Positions 17,565 to 28,141 of a stretch of 64,000 nt of DNA are shown here, one piece after another. The stretch covers positions 1,102,001 to 1,166,000 of the forward strand of contig NZ_CP054301.1 of the NCBI RefSeq assembly GCF_013372285.1. Reading direction: 5' to 3'. The notes beneath the pieces were generated by a model. It was not told where the DNA came from and did not search any database. It worked only from the letters and a program-made list of their open reading frames with translations. Source of the stretch: Marinomonas primoryensis. GTDB lineage: Bacteria; Pseudomonadota; Gammaproteobacteria; Pseudomonadales; Marinomonadaceae. The translations under genes and the position numbers were made by a program. How positions within the stretch are numbered: the first letter of the stretch is position 1; each line of letters opens with the position of its first letter.

Positions 17565-19292
17565 TTATTTTATATTTGAGTTGGTTTCCCCTTCTATATC
17601 TTTAAACGCCTGATATTGAGATAAATACACACGACCACTTAAATGCTGTAAAAAACCACTGCACTCTAAATGATCCATGACAGGCCCTTTTACTTCGGAC
17701 AGTGATAGCTTGATTCCAAGGGTTAATAATTGGTTATTTAACGATTCGAGCATTTCCAATGCACTAAAATCAATTTCATTCACGGCACTGCATTGAATGA
17801 CTACGTGAGTAATTTCTTGGCGCTTATTGATGCTGTCTATTATGTAATCTTCTAGAAAGGCTGCATTTACAAAGAACAAGCTTTCATCAGGTCGTAAACA
17901 CAGAAGATTAGGGGACGTTTTTACCTCATAGCGTTTCACATTGCGAAAATGCTCGGTGCCTTCAATCAGCCCAACTTCCGCCACGTGTGGTCTGGATGTG
18001 CGAGATAAGTGCAGTAGGATCGATAAACCGACGCCTGATGCAACCCCCACCTCTACTCCTAACAATAACGTAACAATAATGGTCGCCAGTACGGCATAAA
18101 AGTCACTACGAGAGAAGGACCATGTCTTTTTCAAAATAGAAAAATCGATCAAGGTGGTGACAGCCACAATAATGGTCGCCGCCAGTGTCGCTTTAGGAAG
18201 AAAGAAGAGAACGGGTGTCAAAACGAGAGACGCAATCATAATACCAATCGCTGTCATCACACCGGCCAGTTGCGTGACGGCGCCCGCATCAAAATTGACA
18301 ACAGAGCGTGAAAAGCCGCCCGTCACAGGAAAACCACCAGACACGCCAGACGCGATGTTTGCAGCCCCTAAACCGATGAGTTCTTGGTTAGGTTTTACCT
18401 TTTCTCGTCTTTTTGCTCCCAATGTTTTACCGACGGAAATGGATTCTACATAGCCAATGATGGAAATCATTAAAGCGGGTAACGCTAAGCTTTTGACCAA
18501 TTCAAGCGATGGTAAGGACAGACTCAAATGAGGCAAACCAGCAGGAATTGTTCCAGTGATAGCGACCCCATGAGCCTGTAGGTCAAAGGCATAAACAATG
18601 CCTAGACTGGATAAAACACCAACAATAGGGGCGGTTTTCGCCAAGGATGCGGCGGAGGCTTCTGGCACTTTTAGCATGAGGAAAAAGCGTTTGGCATAAC
18701 GTCGTGCTAACAGCAAAAACAAGACAACAGACACGCCAACCACAAAAGTAACGGGTTTAAAGTCACCAATGCTCTCTAGCATGCTGAGTATCTGTGTCAC
18801 CACATTATCGCCATGGGCTTGAATGCCAAAAATATGCTTGAGCTGACTCAACGCAATAATAATACCCGAGGCAGAAATAAAACCAGAAATCACAGAATGA
18901 GACAGAAGATTGGTAACCATACCAAGCTTCATCACACCCATGATGACCAGCATGACGCCAGACAATAAGGCGAGGGTAATCGCCCCCGTTAAATAACTCG
19001 CGCTACCTTGCTCAGCAATGGCGGCCAGAGACGTAGCGGTCATTAAAGACGCAACGGCAACAGGACCAACGGACAACGACGTGCTGGTTCCAAATACAGC
19101 ATAAAGCACTAAAGGCAGGATGCTTGAATACAAGCCTATTTCTGGTGGAACCCCAGCCAACATGGCATACGCCAAGGACTGAGGGATCAACAGCATGGTA
19201 ACAATAAAGGCCGCCGTAGCATCCTGGCCAAATTGCACACGGCTATAATTTTTTAGCCAAGATAACGCAGGAAATAAGCGTTCAAGCATCAT
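17565..19292 (-). CDS. SulP-family anion transporter with STAS domain
   Basis: Inner-membrane transporter of 575 aa. Its SulP core (about 15-430) begins LPALSWLKNY, has the signature ATAAFIVTMLLIPQSLAYAMLAGVPPEIGLYSS (about 25-57) and 10-14 hydrophobic segments, and ends in a cytoplasmic STAS domain (about 450-560). SulP proteins carry sulfate, bicarbonate or other anions. As the third gene of a sulfide-oxidation operon it plausibly exports or exchanges sulfate, thiosulfate or sulfite; the substrate is not shown by sequence. It starts 12 bases after the SQR stop. Confidence 0.92.
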   Translation of the reverse strand: MMLERLFPALSWLKNYSRVQFGQDATAAFIVTMLLIPQSLAYAMLAGVPPEIGLYSSILPLVLYAVFGTSTSLSVGPVAVASLMTATSLAAIAEQGSASYLTGAITLALLSGVMLVIMGVMKLGMVTNLLSHSVISGFISASGIIIALSQLKHIFGIQAHGDNVVTQILSMLESIGDFKPVTFVVGVSVVLFLLLARRYAKRFFLMLKVPEASAASLAKTAPIVGVLSSLGIVYAFDLQAHGVAITGTIPAGLPHLSLSLPSLELVKSLALPALMISIIGYVESISVGKTLGAKRREKVKPNQELIGLGAANIASGVSGGFPVTGGFSRSVVNFDAGAVTQLAGVMTAIGIMIASLVLTPVLFFLPKATLAATIIVAVTTLIDFSILKKTWSFSRSDFYAVLATIIVTLLLGVEVGVASGVGLSILLHLSRTSRPHVAEVGLIEGTEHFRNVKRYEVKTSPNLLCLRPDESLFFVNAAFLEDYIIDSINKRQEITHVVIQCSAVNEIDFSALEMLESLNNQLLTLGIKLSLSEVKGPVMDHLECSGFLQHLSGRVYLSQYQAFKDIEGETNSNIK

Positions 19293-19304
19293 GTTAGACT
19301 CTCG

Positions 19305-20882
19305 TTATTTTCGCATTTTAGGTGAGACAAACCACTCATAACCTTTCAACATGCCATGCCAATAGAAGGGAGGCAACAGGTCTTCCTTGAGTATCCACGC
19401 TAATCGTGTCGCTTTCGTGCCGTTGTTAAGCCAGTTGGGGAAGGTGGGCATTAATGTGCCACCATAGCCAAATTCTGCTAAGACGATTTTGCCTTTTTCA
19501 ACGGTCAGTGGGCATGAACCATAGCCATCGTAAATCGCTCTGATACTATGGCCTTGTAATGCGTCGACAATATTTTGTGCTACAACAGGTGCTTGTTTAC
19601 GAACCGCAGCCATGGTTTTTGCATTCGGCGTATTGGCCACGTCACCCAGTGACCAAATGTTGTCAAAGGCAGTATGTTGTAAGGTTTCTTTATCGACATT
19701 AACCCAGCCAGCATCATCGACTAAAGGGCTGTTGCGGATAAAGTCTGGCGCGCTTTGTGGCGGACAAACGTGCAGCATATCGAAATCGGTTTCGACGATC
19801 GTTGGCTGGTCGTTTTCATCTTTTGCCGCGAAATAAGCTCGCTTGTTTGGACCGTCCACTTTAACTAGATTGTGGTTGAAATTCGTTGTGATCTGATATT
19901 TTTCGATGTAGCTTTGAAGAGCAGGTACATACTCAGCTACTCCAAATAGCACGCCGCCAGCATTGTAAAAAGAGACATCAATATTGTTAAGCGTGTCTTG
20001 CTTGAACCAGTGATCGCAAGATAAGTACATCGCTTTTTGTGGCGCACCAGCGCATTTAATGGGCATCGGTGGTTGGGTGAAAATCGCTTTTCCGTCTTTA
20101 AGGTTATGCGATAGTTCCCATGTGTAAGGCGCTAAATCGTATCGATAGTTAGACGTGACACCATTGCGGCCTAATGTTTCGGACAAGCCTTCAATGGCGT
20201 CCCAGTTCAGCTTAATACCAGCCGCCACCACTAAATACTGATAACCGATGTGGTGGCCATTCTCAAGCGTCACTTTGTTGTCGTTGGGGTGAAACGTTTT
20301 GACGGATTCCTTAAGCCATTTGGTTCCTTTAGGAATGACATCGGACATGTTTCTTCGCGTGCTTTCTGCTTTAAAAACCCCACCACCAACGAGTGTCCAG
20401 CCAGGTTGATAAAAATGATTGGCCGCGGGGTCTATTAAGCAAATGCTCAAATCTGGCTTACGTTTCAATAAGCTGGCCGCGGTGGATATGCCTGCTGTGC
20501 CAGCACCCACAATGACAACATCAAACGTCATATCATCAGAAGGTGTTGTTGATGAAGTTTCAGTGGCTGCTTGCCAAATAATGCTAGAGCGGTTGCCTGT
20601 TCGACAATACGCGTGAATGTTGTCGCCTCCCTTAATGACGGCTTTAAACGCTTCCACATCCGAAGGTTGCATTTGCCCACCGGTAAAGGGAATGTGCATG
20701 GCGTTCATGTTTTTTTCTTTTGCTAAGGCTTCTACCTCAGCAAAAGACAATTGACCTTCTTCTTCATTATCAGGTCGATTGCAAATGATGAGAGTGATAC
20801 CTAGCTGTGACAAGGTTTCTATGTTGGCCAAGCTAATTTGGTCAGACACCGAATAATTATCCGTAATTTGTTTGCGTAACAT
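19305..20882 (-). CDS. sqr: DUF442-sulfide:quinone oxidoreductase fusion
   Basis: A 525-aa fusion. Residues 1-105 are a DUF442 (beta-lactamase-hydrolase-like phosphatase) domain with the catalytic-type loop HAYCRTGNRS (Cys93, Arg98). Residues about 120-525 are an FAD-dependent SQR: GAGTAGIS FAD motif (127-134), KCAGAPQKA with a redox Cys, LHVCPPQSAPDF, and GDVANTPNAKTMAAV near the isoalloxazine. SQR oxidises sulfide to persulfide or polysulfide and passes electrons to quinone. The Cys normally in the GDC position of SQOR-type enzymes reads Val here, and a Cys sits in HVCPP instead. DUF442 is often fused to the persulfide dioxygenase (Blh) rather than to SQR. Lies 50 bases after the dioxygenase gene. 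Confidence 0.92.
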   Translation of the reverse strand: MLRKQITDNYSVSDQISLANIETLSQLGITLIICNRPDNEEEGQLSFAEVEALAKEKNMNAMHIPFTGGQMQPSDVEAFKAVIKGGDNIHAYCRTGNRSSIIWQAATETSSTTPSDDMTFDVVIVGAGTAGISTAASLLKRKPDLSICLIDPAANHFYQPGWTLVGGGVFKAESTRRNMSDVIPKGTKWLKESVKTFHPNDNKVTLENGHHIGYQYLVVAAGIKLNWDAIEGLSETLGRNGVTSNYRYDLAPYTWELSHNLKDGKAIFTQPPMPIKCAGAPQKAMYLSCDHWFKQDTLNNIDVSFYNAGGVLFGVAEYVPALQSYIEKYQITTNFNHNLVKVDGPNKRAYFAAKDENDQPTIVETDFDMLHVCPPQSAPDFIRNSPLVDDAGWVNVDKETLQHTAFDNIWSLGDVANTPNAKTMAAVRKQAPVVAQNIVDALQGHSIRAIYDGYGSCPLTVEKGKIVLAEFGYGGTLMPTFPNWLNNGTKATRLAWILKEDLLPPFYWHGMLKGYEWFVSPKMRK

Positions 20883-20932
20883 GTTTGTTTCTCCGATGTT
20901 TTTATTAGAATGTATGTATGAATATCGTTGGA

Positions 20933-21811
20933 TTATTTAAAGGCATTCAATGGGATTTTTAAGTAAACCAAGCCGTTCTCTTCCGCCTTTGGCATATGTC
21001 CAGCCCGCATATTGATTTGAAGTGACGGTAGGATAAGACGTGGCATGGACAATGTTTTGTCTCGTGTTTCGCGTAAATCGACAAACACAGACTTACTAAT
21101 GTCACTTTTGACGTGAATATTCCCTTCTCGTTGTGCTTTTACCGTCGTTTGAAACTCCAACTCGCGGCCATTTGGGCAATAGTCATGGCACATGAAAATA
21201 CGATCATCTTCAGGCAACGCTAATATTTTTTGAATGGAATCAAACAAGGTGCCAGCATCGCCACCAGGGAAATCGGCGCGAGCCGTGCCCGCATCGGGCA
21301 TGAATAAAGTATCACCAACGAATACTGCATCCCCTAAAATATGTGTAAAGCAAGCTGGCGTATGGCCGGGGGTGTGCATTGCCACACATTGCATTGACCC
21401 CACTTGATACACTTCACCATCACTGAATAGGTGATCAAACTGGGAACCATCGTGTTTAAAGTCAGCGCCTTCATGGAAGACGGCGGCAAAAGTGTCTTGC
21501 ACGGTTGTAATGTGTTTGCCTATGCCGATTTGGCCGCCTAGCTTTTCTTGCAAGTAAGGCGCGGCGGAAAGGTGATCCGCATGAACATGCGTTTCAATCA
21601 ACCATTCGACATTGAGTTTATGAGCGGCGACGTAGTCTACGATTTCATCGGCTCCCTTATAAGAAGTGCTGCCTGAAGCATAATCAAAGTCTAAGACACT
21701 ATCAATAATCGCGCAGTTGGATGAATCTGGATCCTTCACCACATAAGAGAAAGTATTAGAATCTTTATCAAAGAAAGCCGCTACATTGGGTTTTGCTATT
21801 GTGTTAGTCAT
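20933..21811 (-). CDS. pdo: MBL-fold persulfide dioxygenase (ETHE1/Blh family)
   Basis: Metallo-beta-lactamase-fold non-heme iron enzyme of 292 aa that oxidises glutathione persulfide to sulfite. Metal motif THVHADHL (His75, His77, Asp79, His80), MHTPGHTPACFTH, VGDTLFMPDAGTARADFPGGDA and CHDYCPNGREL are the persulfide dioxygenase pattern. It is the first gene of the operon, so sulfide is oxidised by SQR and the persulfide consumed here. RBS on the - strand is GGGGAAGAG. A sigma-54 promoter lies about 70 bases upstream. Confidence 0.94.
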   Translation of the reverse strand: MTNTIAKPNVAAFFDKDSNTFSYVVKDPDSSNCAIIDSVLDFDYASGSTSYKGADEIVDYVAAHKLNVEWLIETHVHADHLSAAPYLQEKLGGQIGIGKHITTVQDTFAAVFHEGADFKHDGSQFDHLFSDGEVYQVGSMQCVAMHTPGHTPACFTHILGDAVFVGDTLFMPDAGTARADFPGGDAGTLFDSIQKILALPEDDRIFMCHDYCPNGRELEFQTTVKAQREGNIHVKSDISKSVFVDLRETRDKTLSMPRLILPSLQINMRAGHMPKAEENGLVYLKIPLNAFK

Positions 21812-21849
21812 TACTCTTCCCCTTTCGGTTTTGTCTTTAATCTGTAAAT

Positions 21850-21864
21850 AACCGCTTAGCGGTT
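21850..21864. repeat. Inverted repeat in the leader of the sulfide operon
   Basis: A 6-bp perfect inverted repeat (AACCGC, TTA spacer, GCGGTT) lies between the -12 element and the dioxygenase start. It would be in or next to the first transcribed bases. It could be an RNA hairpin or a binding site. Confidence 0.45.
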
Positions 21865-21879
21865 TGATAACCTCTATAG

Positions 21880-21895
21880 AGCAGAAAGTATGCCA
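21880..21895 (-). promoter_or_regulatory. Sigma-54 (-24/-12) promoter of the sulfide operon
   Basis: Read on the - strand the sequence is TGGCATACTTTCTGCT. It has GG and GC exactly 12 bases apart (21893-21894 and 21881-21882), matching TGGCAC-N5-TTGC at the key bases. Transcription would start near 21869, about 58 bases before the persulfide dioxygenase ATG. The divergent gene next door encodes a sigma-54 activator of the FisR type, which supports the call. An AT-rich inverted repeat (21924-21930 with 21947-21953) upstream is a possible activator site. Confidence 0.75.
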
Positions 21896-22021
21896 ATGAT
21901 ATGGTTTAAATATAACTCATTGAATTTTATTGGTTTATTGTGTTTTATAAAATCCCCCAATTAAATTAACTTTGACTAATATAGTAGTATTTGCCATATT
22001 TTGTTTTCTATTTTGACAAAT

Positions 22022-23383
22022 ATGACAATTTTTATGAACATCATTGCATCCGATGTACCTTCTTATGAAGGGATGGCGAATATGTTAGAGGGCTATGACT
22101 GTCCTGCTATTTTAGTGTCTGTGGATTATCAAATATTAGCGATCAATCAACTTTACCGAAATGAATTTGGTGATGTTCCACTGCCTAAAAAAGCTCATTG
22201 CTATGAGGTTTCTCATGGCTATACCGTTCCCTGTGATGAGGCCGGAGAGGATTGCCCTTTGTCTGCGGTAATACACAGTGGTCATAAAGAACGTGTGCTT
22301 CATATCCATCAAACTCCCCGTGGAAAAGAGCATGTCGATGTAGAAATGCTGCCTATTCATGATGGTCAAGGTGAGTTGCTTTTCTTTGTTGAGCTATTGC
22401 GAAGAGTGTCAGTCGCCAGCGCTGAAAACATGAGCAACAAGCTGGTGGGGGCGAGTAAACGCTTTAATCAGATGTTAGAAAAAGTCACCCGAGTGAGCCG
22501 AAGTGAGGCTTCTGTTCTCTTATTGGGGGAATCAGGAAGCGGTAAAGAGCTAGTGGCGACGGCGGTTCATCAAGGTAGCCACAGGGCGAATAATTCATTA
22601 GTGACGTTAGAGTGTGCGGGGCTGACCGACTCGTTGTTTGAAAGTGAACTGTTTGGTCATGTAAAAGGTTCTTTTACAGGGGCCAATAACAACCGAACTG
22701 GGCTGGTTGAGTTGGCCAATGGTGGGACTTTATTTTTAGATGAAATCGGCGATGTCCCGCTGTCTATGCAGGTAAAACTGTTGCGTCTTATTGAAACGGG
22801 CTCTTTTCGGCCGGTGGGGTCTTCGACCATTAAGCACAGTAATTTCCGTTTAATTTGTGCGACTCATAAAAGCCTTGCTCAAATGGTGAGAGCAGGGGCG
22901 TTCCGTCAAGACCTCTATTACCGGATTAATGTTTTTCCTATTTATGTGCCTTCGCTGCGTGAGCGACAAGACGATCTGCCTTTGTTAATTAACACCTTAC
23001 TCAAACGTATTAGTGAACGAAAAGAGTACCACCTTACCGATTCCGCCTTACAAATACTAAAGCGATACGATTTTCCGGGTAACATCCGAGAGCTGAGTAA
23101 CCTCCTGAATCGAGCGATCATTCTGACGGACACCAATCTTATTGAACGCAGTACGATTCAAGAATGTTTGGACATTGATAATGAACTTAGCCAACAAGGT
23201 GATACTCCGTTAACGCTGCCGTTGAGTTCTAAAAAAAGCCATGGTTTTGAAGAGGAGTGGATGGATTTGAAAACCGCGGAAAAACATTATTTATCCGACC
23301 TTATGGCGTTTCATAATAATGATAAAGAGAAGGTGGCGCAGGTGGCTGGTATTAGCCTTCGTTCTTTATATCGTAAGTTATAA
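22022..23383 (+). CDS. fisR: FisR-like sigma-54-dependent activator of sulfide oxidation
   Basis: Transcription activator of about 453 aa. The N-terminal sensory domain has three Cys in HCYEVSHGYTVPC and DEAGEDCPL, spaced 11 and 7 residues, the same spacing as the persulfide-sensing Cys53/64/71 of Cupriavidus FisR. The central AAA+ domain has Walker A GESGSGKEL, GSFTGA (usual form GAFTGA), LDEIGD Walker B and FPGNIREL. A short Fis-type HTH ends the protein (EKVAQVAGISLRSLYRKL). The start is uncertain: TTG at 22001, ATG 22022 and ATG 22034 are in frame and none has a strong RBS. It likely activates the divergent operon when persulfide builds up. Confidence 0.93.
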   Translation: MTIFMNIIASDVPSYEGMANMLEGYDCPAILVSVDYQILAINQLYRNEFGDVPLPKKAHCYEVSHGYTVPCDEAGEDCPLSAVIHSGHKERVLHIHQTPRGKEHVDVEMLPIHDGQGELLFFVELLRRVSVASAENMSNKLVGASKRFNQMLEKVTRVSRSEASVLLLGESGSGKELVATAVHQGSHRANNSLVTLECAGLTDSLFESELFGHVKGSFTGANNNRTGLVELANGGTLFLDEIGDVPLSMQVKLLRLIETGSFRPVGSSTIKHSNFRLICATHKSLAQMVRAGAFRQDLYYRINVFPIYVPSLRERQDDLPLLINTLLKRISERKEYHLTDSALQILKRYDFPGNIRELSNLLNRAIILTDTNLIERSTIQECLDIDNELSQQGDTPLTLPLSSKKSHGFEEEWMDLKTAEKHYLSDLMAFHNNDKEKVAQVAGISLRSLYRKL

Positions 23384-25583
<2,200 letters not shown>

Positions 25584-25587
<4 letters not shown>

Positions 25588-25949
25588 AAAATGAGAATGA
25601 ACCGGACTCTACATTGAAAAAAAAATCGCCCAGCATCGATAGCCAACAAAACTACAGCCAGCAGGTGGGCGACATGGCGTCACGTAAGCTAAAGGCGCAG
25701 CGTCATGTTAATAAAACCGTGTGGTCTGGGTTAGGGATGATGGGATTAATTGGCTGGTCTATAGCGATTCCCACGGTACTCGGTGCAGGGCTTGGTATTT
25801 GGTTAGACGATCTTTATCCCGGTGGACGTTCGTGGACATTGGCGCTGCTGGTCGTTGGTCTTTGTCTTGGCTGTTTTAATGCGTGGCACTGGGTCGATAA
25901 AGAAGACAAAGATATTCATCAACATGAGGATAACAATGATGCTGATTGA
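25584..25949 (+). CDS. atpQ: N-ATPase accessory membrane protein AtpQ (AtpI-like)
   Basis: Small membrane protein of 121 aa with two hydrophobic helices (about 53-72 and 80-98) joined by DDLYPGGRSWT, as in AtpI-type assembly proteins. It lies at the Q position of atpDCQRBEFAG. In related operons AtpQ and AtpR are thought to help assemble the c-ring or take part in ion handling; that is inference. Its 5' ATGA overlaps the atpC stop and its 3' end overlaps atpR by 14 bases. Confidence 0.88.
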
Positions 25950-26292
25950 TTTTAGCGACAACCTATGGAGCGGTATTGCCTACGCAATTTTTGTGGGCGT
26001 ATTGCTTGGTGTTTTTTATTTTGCAGGACTTTGGTGGACCGTACGTCGACTTGGTTCCAGTCACTATATCGCGCCATTGTTTCTGTTTAGTATGTTGTTT
26101 CGTATCAGCGTCGTCATGGTCAGTTTTTATGTGTTTTTGGGCAATGATTGGCGAACGTTATTACTGGGCTTACTCGGATTTTTCGTACTGCGATTGTTTG
26201 CTACGGGCCTTATTCGTTTAAAGGACAATCCTGTTGTCATCGCCCCCGTTCTTAGCATCAAAGATCAGCATTCTTCGTCGGGTGAGCGCTAA
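25936..26292 (+). CDS. atpR: N-ATPase accessory membrane protein AtpR
   Basis: Membrane protein of 118 aa with three hydrophobic helices (about 12-35, 43-66, 70-90) and a conserved-looking Arg/Glu-poor core (WWTVRRLGSS, LFRISVVM). The ATG at 25936 has GAGGA six to seven bases upstream, so I chose it over the earlier in-frame start at 25822 inside atpQ. It is the R gene of the N-ATPase operon. Function is not proven; a role in c-ring assembly or ion passage is proposed for this family. The stop overlaps the atpB start (TAATG). Confidence 0.88.
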   Translation: MMLIDFSDNLWSGIAYAIFVGVLLGVFYFAGLWWTVRRLGSSHYIAPLFLFSMLFRISVVMVSFYVFLGNDWRTLLLGLLGFFVLRLFATGLIRLKDNPVVIAPVLSIKDQHSSSGER

Positions 26293-26996
26293 TGAACCTC
26301 AGTCCTGATCAAATTATTTATTGGCAAATGGGATTCTTCAAGCTCAATGCCACCATTGTATTTACGTGGTTGGTGATGTCAGTGCTGGTGGTGGCTTCTA
26401 TTCTAATCACGCGTAAATTGACTATTAATCTACAGCGCTCTCGCTGGCAGAATCTGTTGGAAGTGGTGGTGATCAGCATCAGTAAGCAGATCGAAGAGGT
26501 GGGGCTAAGCCAACCTAATAAATACCTTGGCTTTTTGGGCTCGCTGTTTTTATTCATTGCGCTTTCTGCGCTTGGTACCGTGATTCCGGGGTTTGAACCA
26601 CCCACAGGCTCGCTCTCTACCACGGTCGCTTTGGCTGTGTGTGTGTTGGTGGCAGTACCGTTATTTGGTATTCAAGAGCAAGGGTTGGGTTGTTACCTTT
26701 CTTCTTATGCCAAGCCAACCATCATTATGCTGCCATTTAATATTATTAGTGAGGTGTCGCGAACCTTGGCGCTCGCGGTGCGATTGTTTGGCAATATGAT
26801 GAGCGGCGCGATGATCATCGCGATATTGCTCACTATTACGCCGTTCTTATTTCCTATTGTGATGACTTTACTTGGTTTACTGACAGGCATTGTTCAAGCC
26901 TACATCTTTTTTATTCTGGCAACCGTGTACATCGCGGCGGCCACCCGTTCCCAAAAAACAGAAGTCCAACTAGCTGAGCCTAATGCGCCCAGTTAA
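26292..26996 (+). CDS. atpB: N-type ATPase subunit a
   Basis: Membrane stator subunit of 234 aa with the two ion half-channels. Five to six transmembrane helices are visible, and the segment EVSRTLALAVRLFGNMMSGAMI carries the invariant Arg (in LAVRLFGNM) that faces the c-ring carboxylate. The next helix (LPFLFPIVMTLLGLLTGIVQAYIFFIL) is the usual last helix. The TAATG overlap with atpR suggests tight coupling. Confidence 0.95.
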   Translation: MNLSPDQIIYWQMGFFKLNATIVFTWLVMSVLVVASILITRKLTINLQRSRWQNLLEVVVISISKQIEEVGLSQPNKYLGFLGSLFLFIALSALGTVIPGFEPPTGSLSTTVALAVCVLVAVPLFGIQEQGLGCYLSSYAKPTIIMLPFNIISEVSRTLALAVRLFGNMMSGAMIIAILLTITPFLFPIVMTLLGLLTGIVQAYIFFILATVYIAAATRSQKTEVQLAEPNAPS

Positions 26997-27055
26997 CTGT
27001 TATGACGATTTAACTTTAATGGCTATTTAATCTTATGAACATTTATGGAGTGACT

Positions 27056-27337
27056 ATGGACAGCATGACGATTATTGCGGTGGTATCGATTATTACCGCG
27101 GGACTGACGATTGCCATCGGTGTTATTGGGCCGTCATTGGGGGAAGGTAAGGCTGTGGCGACCGCGTTGTCGTCATTGGCTCAGCAACCAGATGCCTCAG
27201 CAACCATTACCCGAACCTTGTTTGTGGGTCTGGCGATGATCGAATCCACCGCGATTTATTGTTTTGTGGTGTCAATGATTTTGCTGTTTGCCAACCCTTT
27301 CTGGAATTACGGCATTGCCCAAGCGACAGGTCAATAA
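27056..27337 (+). CDS. atpE: N-type ATPase subunit c (rotor ring)
   Basis: Two-helix rotor protein, 93 aa from the ATG at 27056, which has a GGAG site; the in-frame ATG at 27035 adds only seven residues and lacks one. Helix 1 contains IGPSLGEGKAV with Glu30 where many c subunits have Gly or Gln. Helix 2 contains MIESTAIYCF with Glu63, Ser64, Thr65 and Tyr68, the Na+-type site motif seen in Ilyobacter c rings. The ARQP-like loop is LAQQPD. Two carboxylates and an ES-T site occur in N-type c subunits; one member was shown to be H+ specific, so the coupling ion cannot be read from the motif. Confidence 0.95.
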   Translation: MDSMTIIAVVSIITAGLTIAIGVIGPSLGEGKAVATALSSLAQQPDASATITRTLFVGLAMIESTAIYCFVVSMILLFANPFWNYGIAQATGQ

Positions 27338-27340
27338 ATT

Positions 27341-28141
27341 ATGTTGATTGATTGGTTTACCGTCATTGCGCAACTCATCAATTTTCTTGTTCTCGTGTGG
27401 TTGCTGAAGCGTTTTTTGTACCGTCCTATTCTTAATGCGATCGATGCACGTGAAAAACGCATTGCGGATGAGCTTGCTGACGCCGACGAAAAGAGAGCGG
27501 AGGCCGAGCAGCAGCGTGAGGCATTCCAGCAAAAAAATGCAGAATTTGATCAGCACCGTACCGCGAAAATGAGCAAAGTGACAAAAGACGCAAAAGCCGA
27601 AAAGGCGCGTTTGCTGAATGAAGTCCGTGAAGAATCAGATGCGTTACGCAGCAAGCTAGAACTAGCGCTTAAAAACGAACAGCTCAGTTTGCAGGATGCA
27701 CTGAGTCAGCGAGCGCGAGAAGAAGTGTTTGCGATTGCTCGGAAAGCGTTGAGTGATCTTGCTGGCGCCAGTTTAGAAGCACGCATGGCCGTTATTTTTG
27801 TGCAGCGTTTAGACGCATTAAAGGACGAAGAAAAAGCCAGCTTACAATCCGCCTTTGCAGGCTCGGATCAGCCTTTAATCGTTCATACAGCGTTTGATCT
27901 TCCAGAAGAGCAGAGCACGCTTATTAGAGCCGCACTTAAGGGAATCTTGGGGGATTCGGTAGACATACAGTTTGCTACTGAACCTGCGATCGTTAGTGGT
28001 ATCGAAATCAATGCTAACGGTCAGAAAATAGCGTGGAGCATTGCCGACTACCTTGCCACATTAACTAAGCGTGTGAACCAAGTGTTACAGACTCATGACG
28101 ATAGTCGCCAGCAGGATCAGAGCAAAGAGCAAGCCTTATGA
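27341..28141 (+). CDS. atpF: N-type ATPase subunit b (long, delta-like C-terminus)
   Basis: Peripheral-stalk protein of 266 aa, well above the roughly 156 aa of E. coli b. One transmembrane helix (about 5-22) is followed by a charged coiled coil (about 35-135). The C-terminal 100 residues ([17 protein letters not shown] ... [20 protein letters not shown] ... ADYLAT) resemble the C-terminal half of the delta/OSCP subunit. The operon has no atpH, so this extended b probably does delta's job of fixing the stalk to the headpiece. The stop overlaps the atpA ATG. Confidence 0.93.
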   Translation: MLIDWFTVIAQLINFLVLVWLLKRFLYRPILNAIDAREKRIADELADADEKRAEAEQQREAFQQKNAEFDQHRTAKMSKVTKDAKAEKARLLNEVREESDALRSKLELALKNEQLSLQDALSQRAREEVFAIARKALSDLAGASLEARMAVIFVQRLDALKDEEKASLQSAFAGSDQPLIVHTAFDLPEEQSTLIRAALKGILGDSVDIQFATEPAIVSGIEINANGQKIAWSIADYLATLTKRVNQVLQTHDDSRQQDQSKEQAL

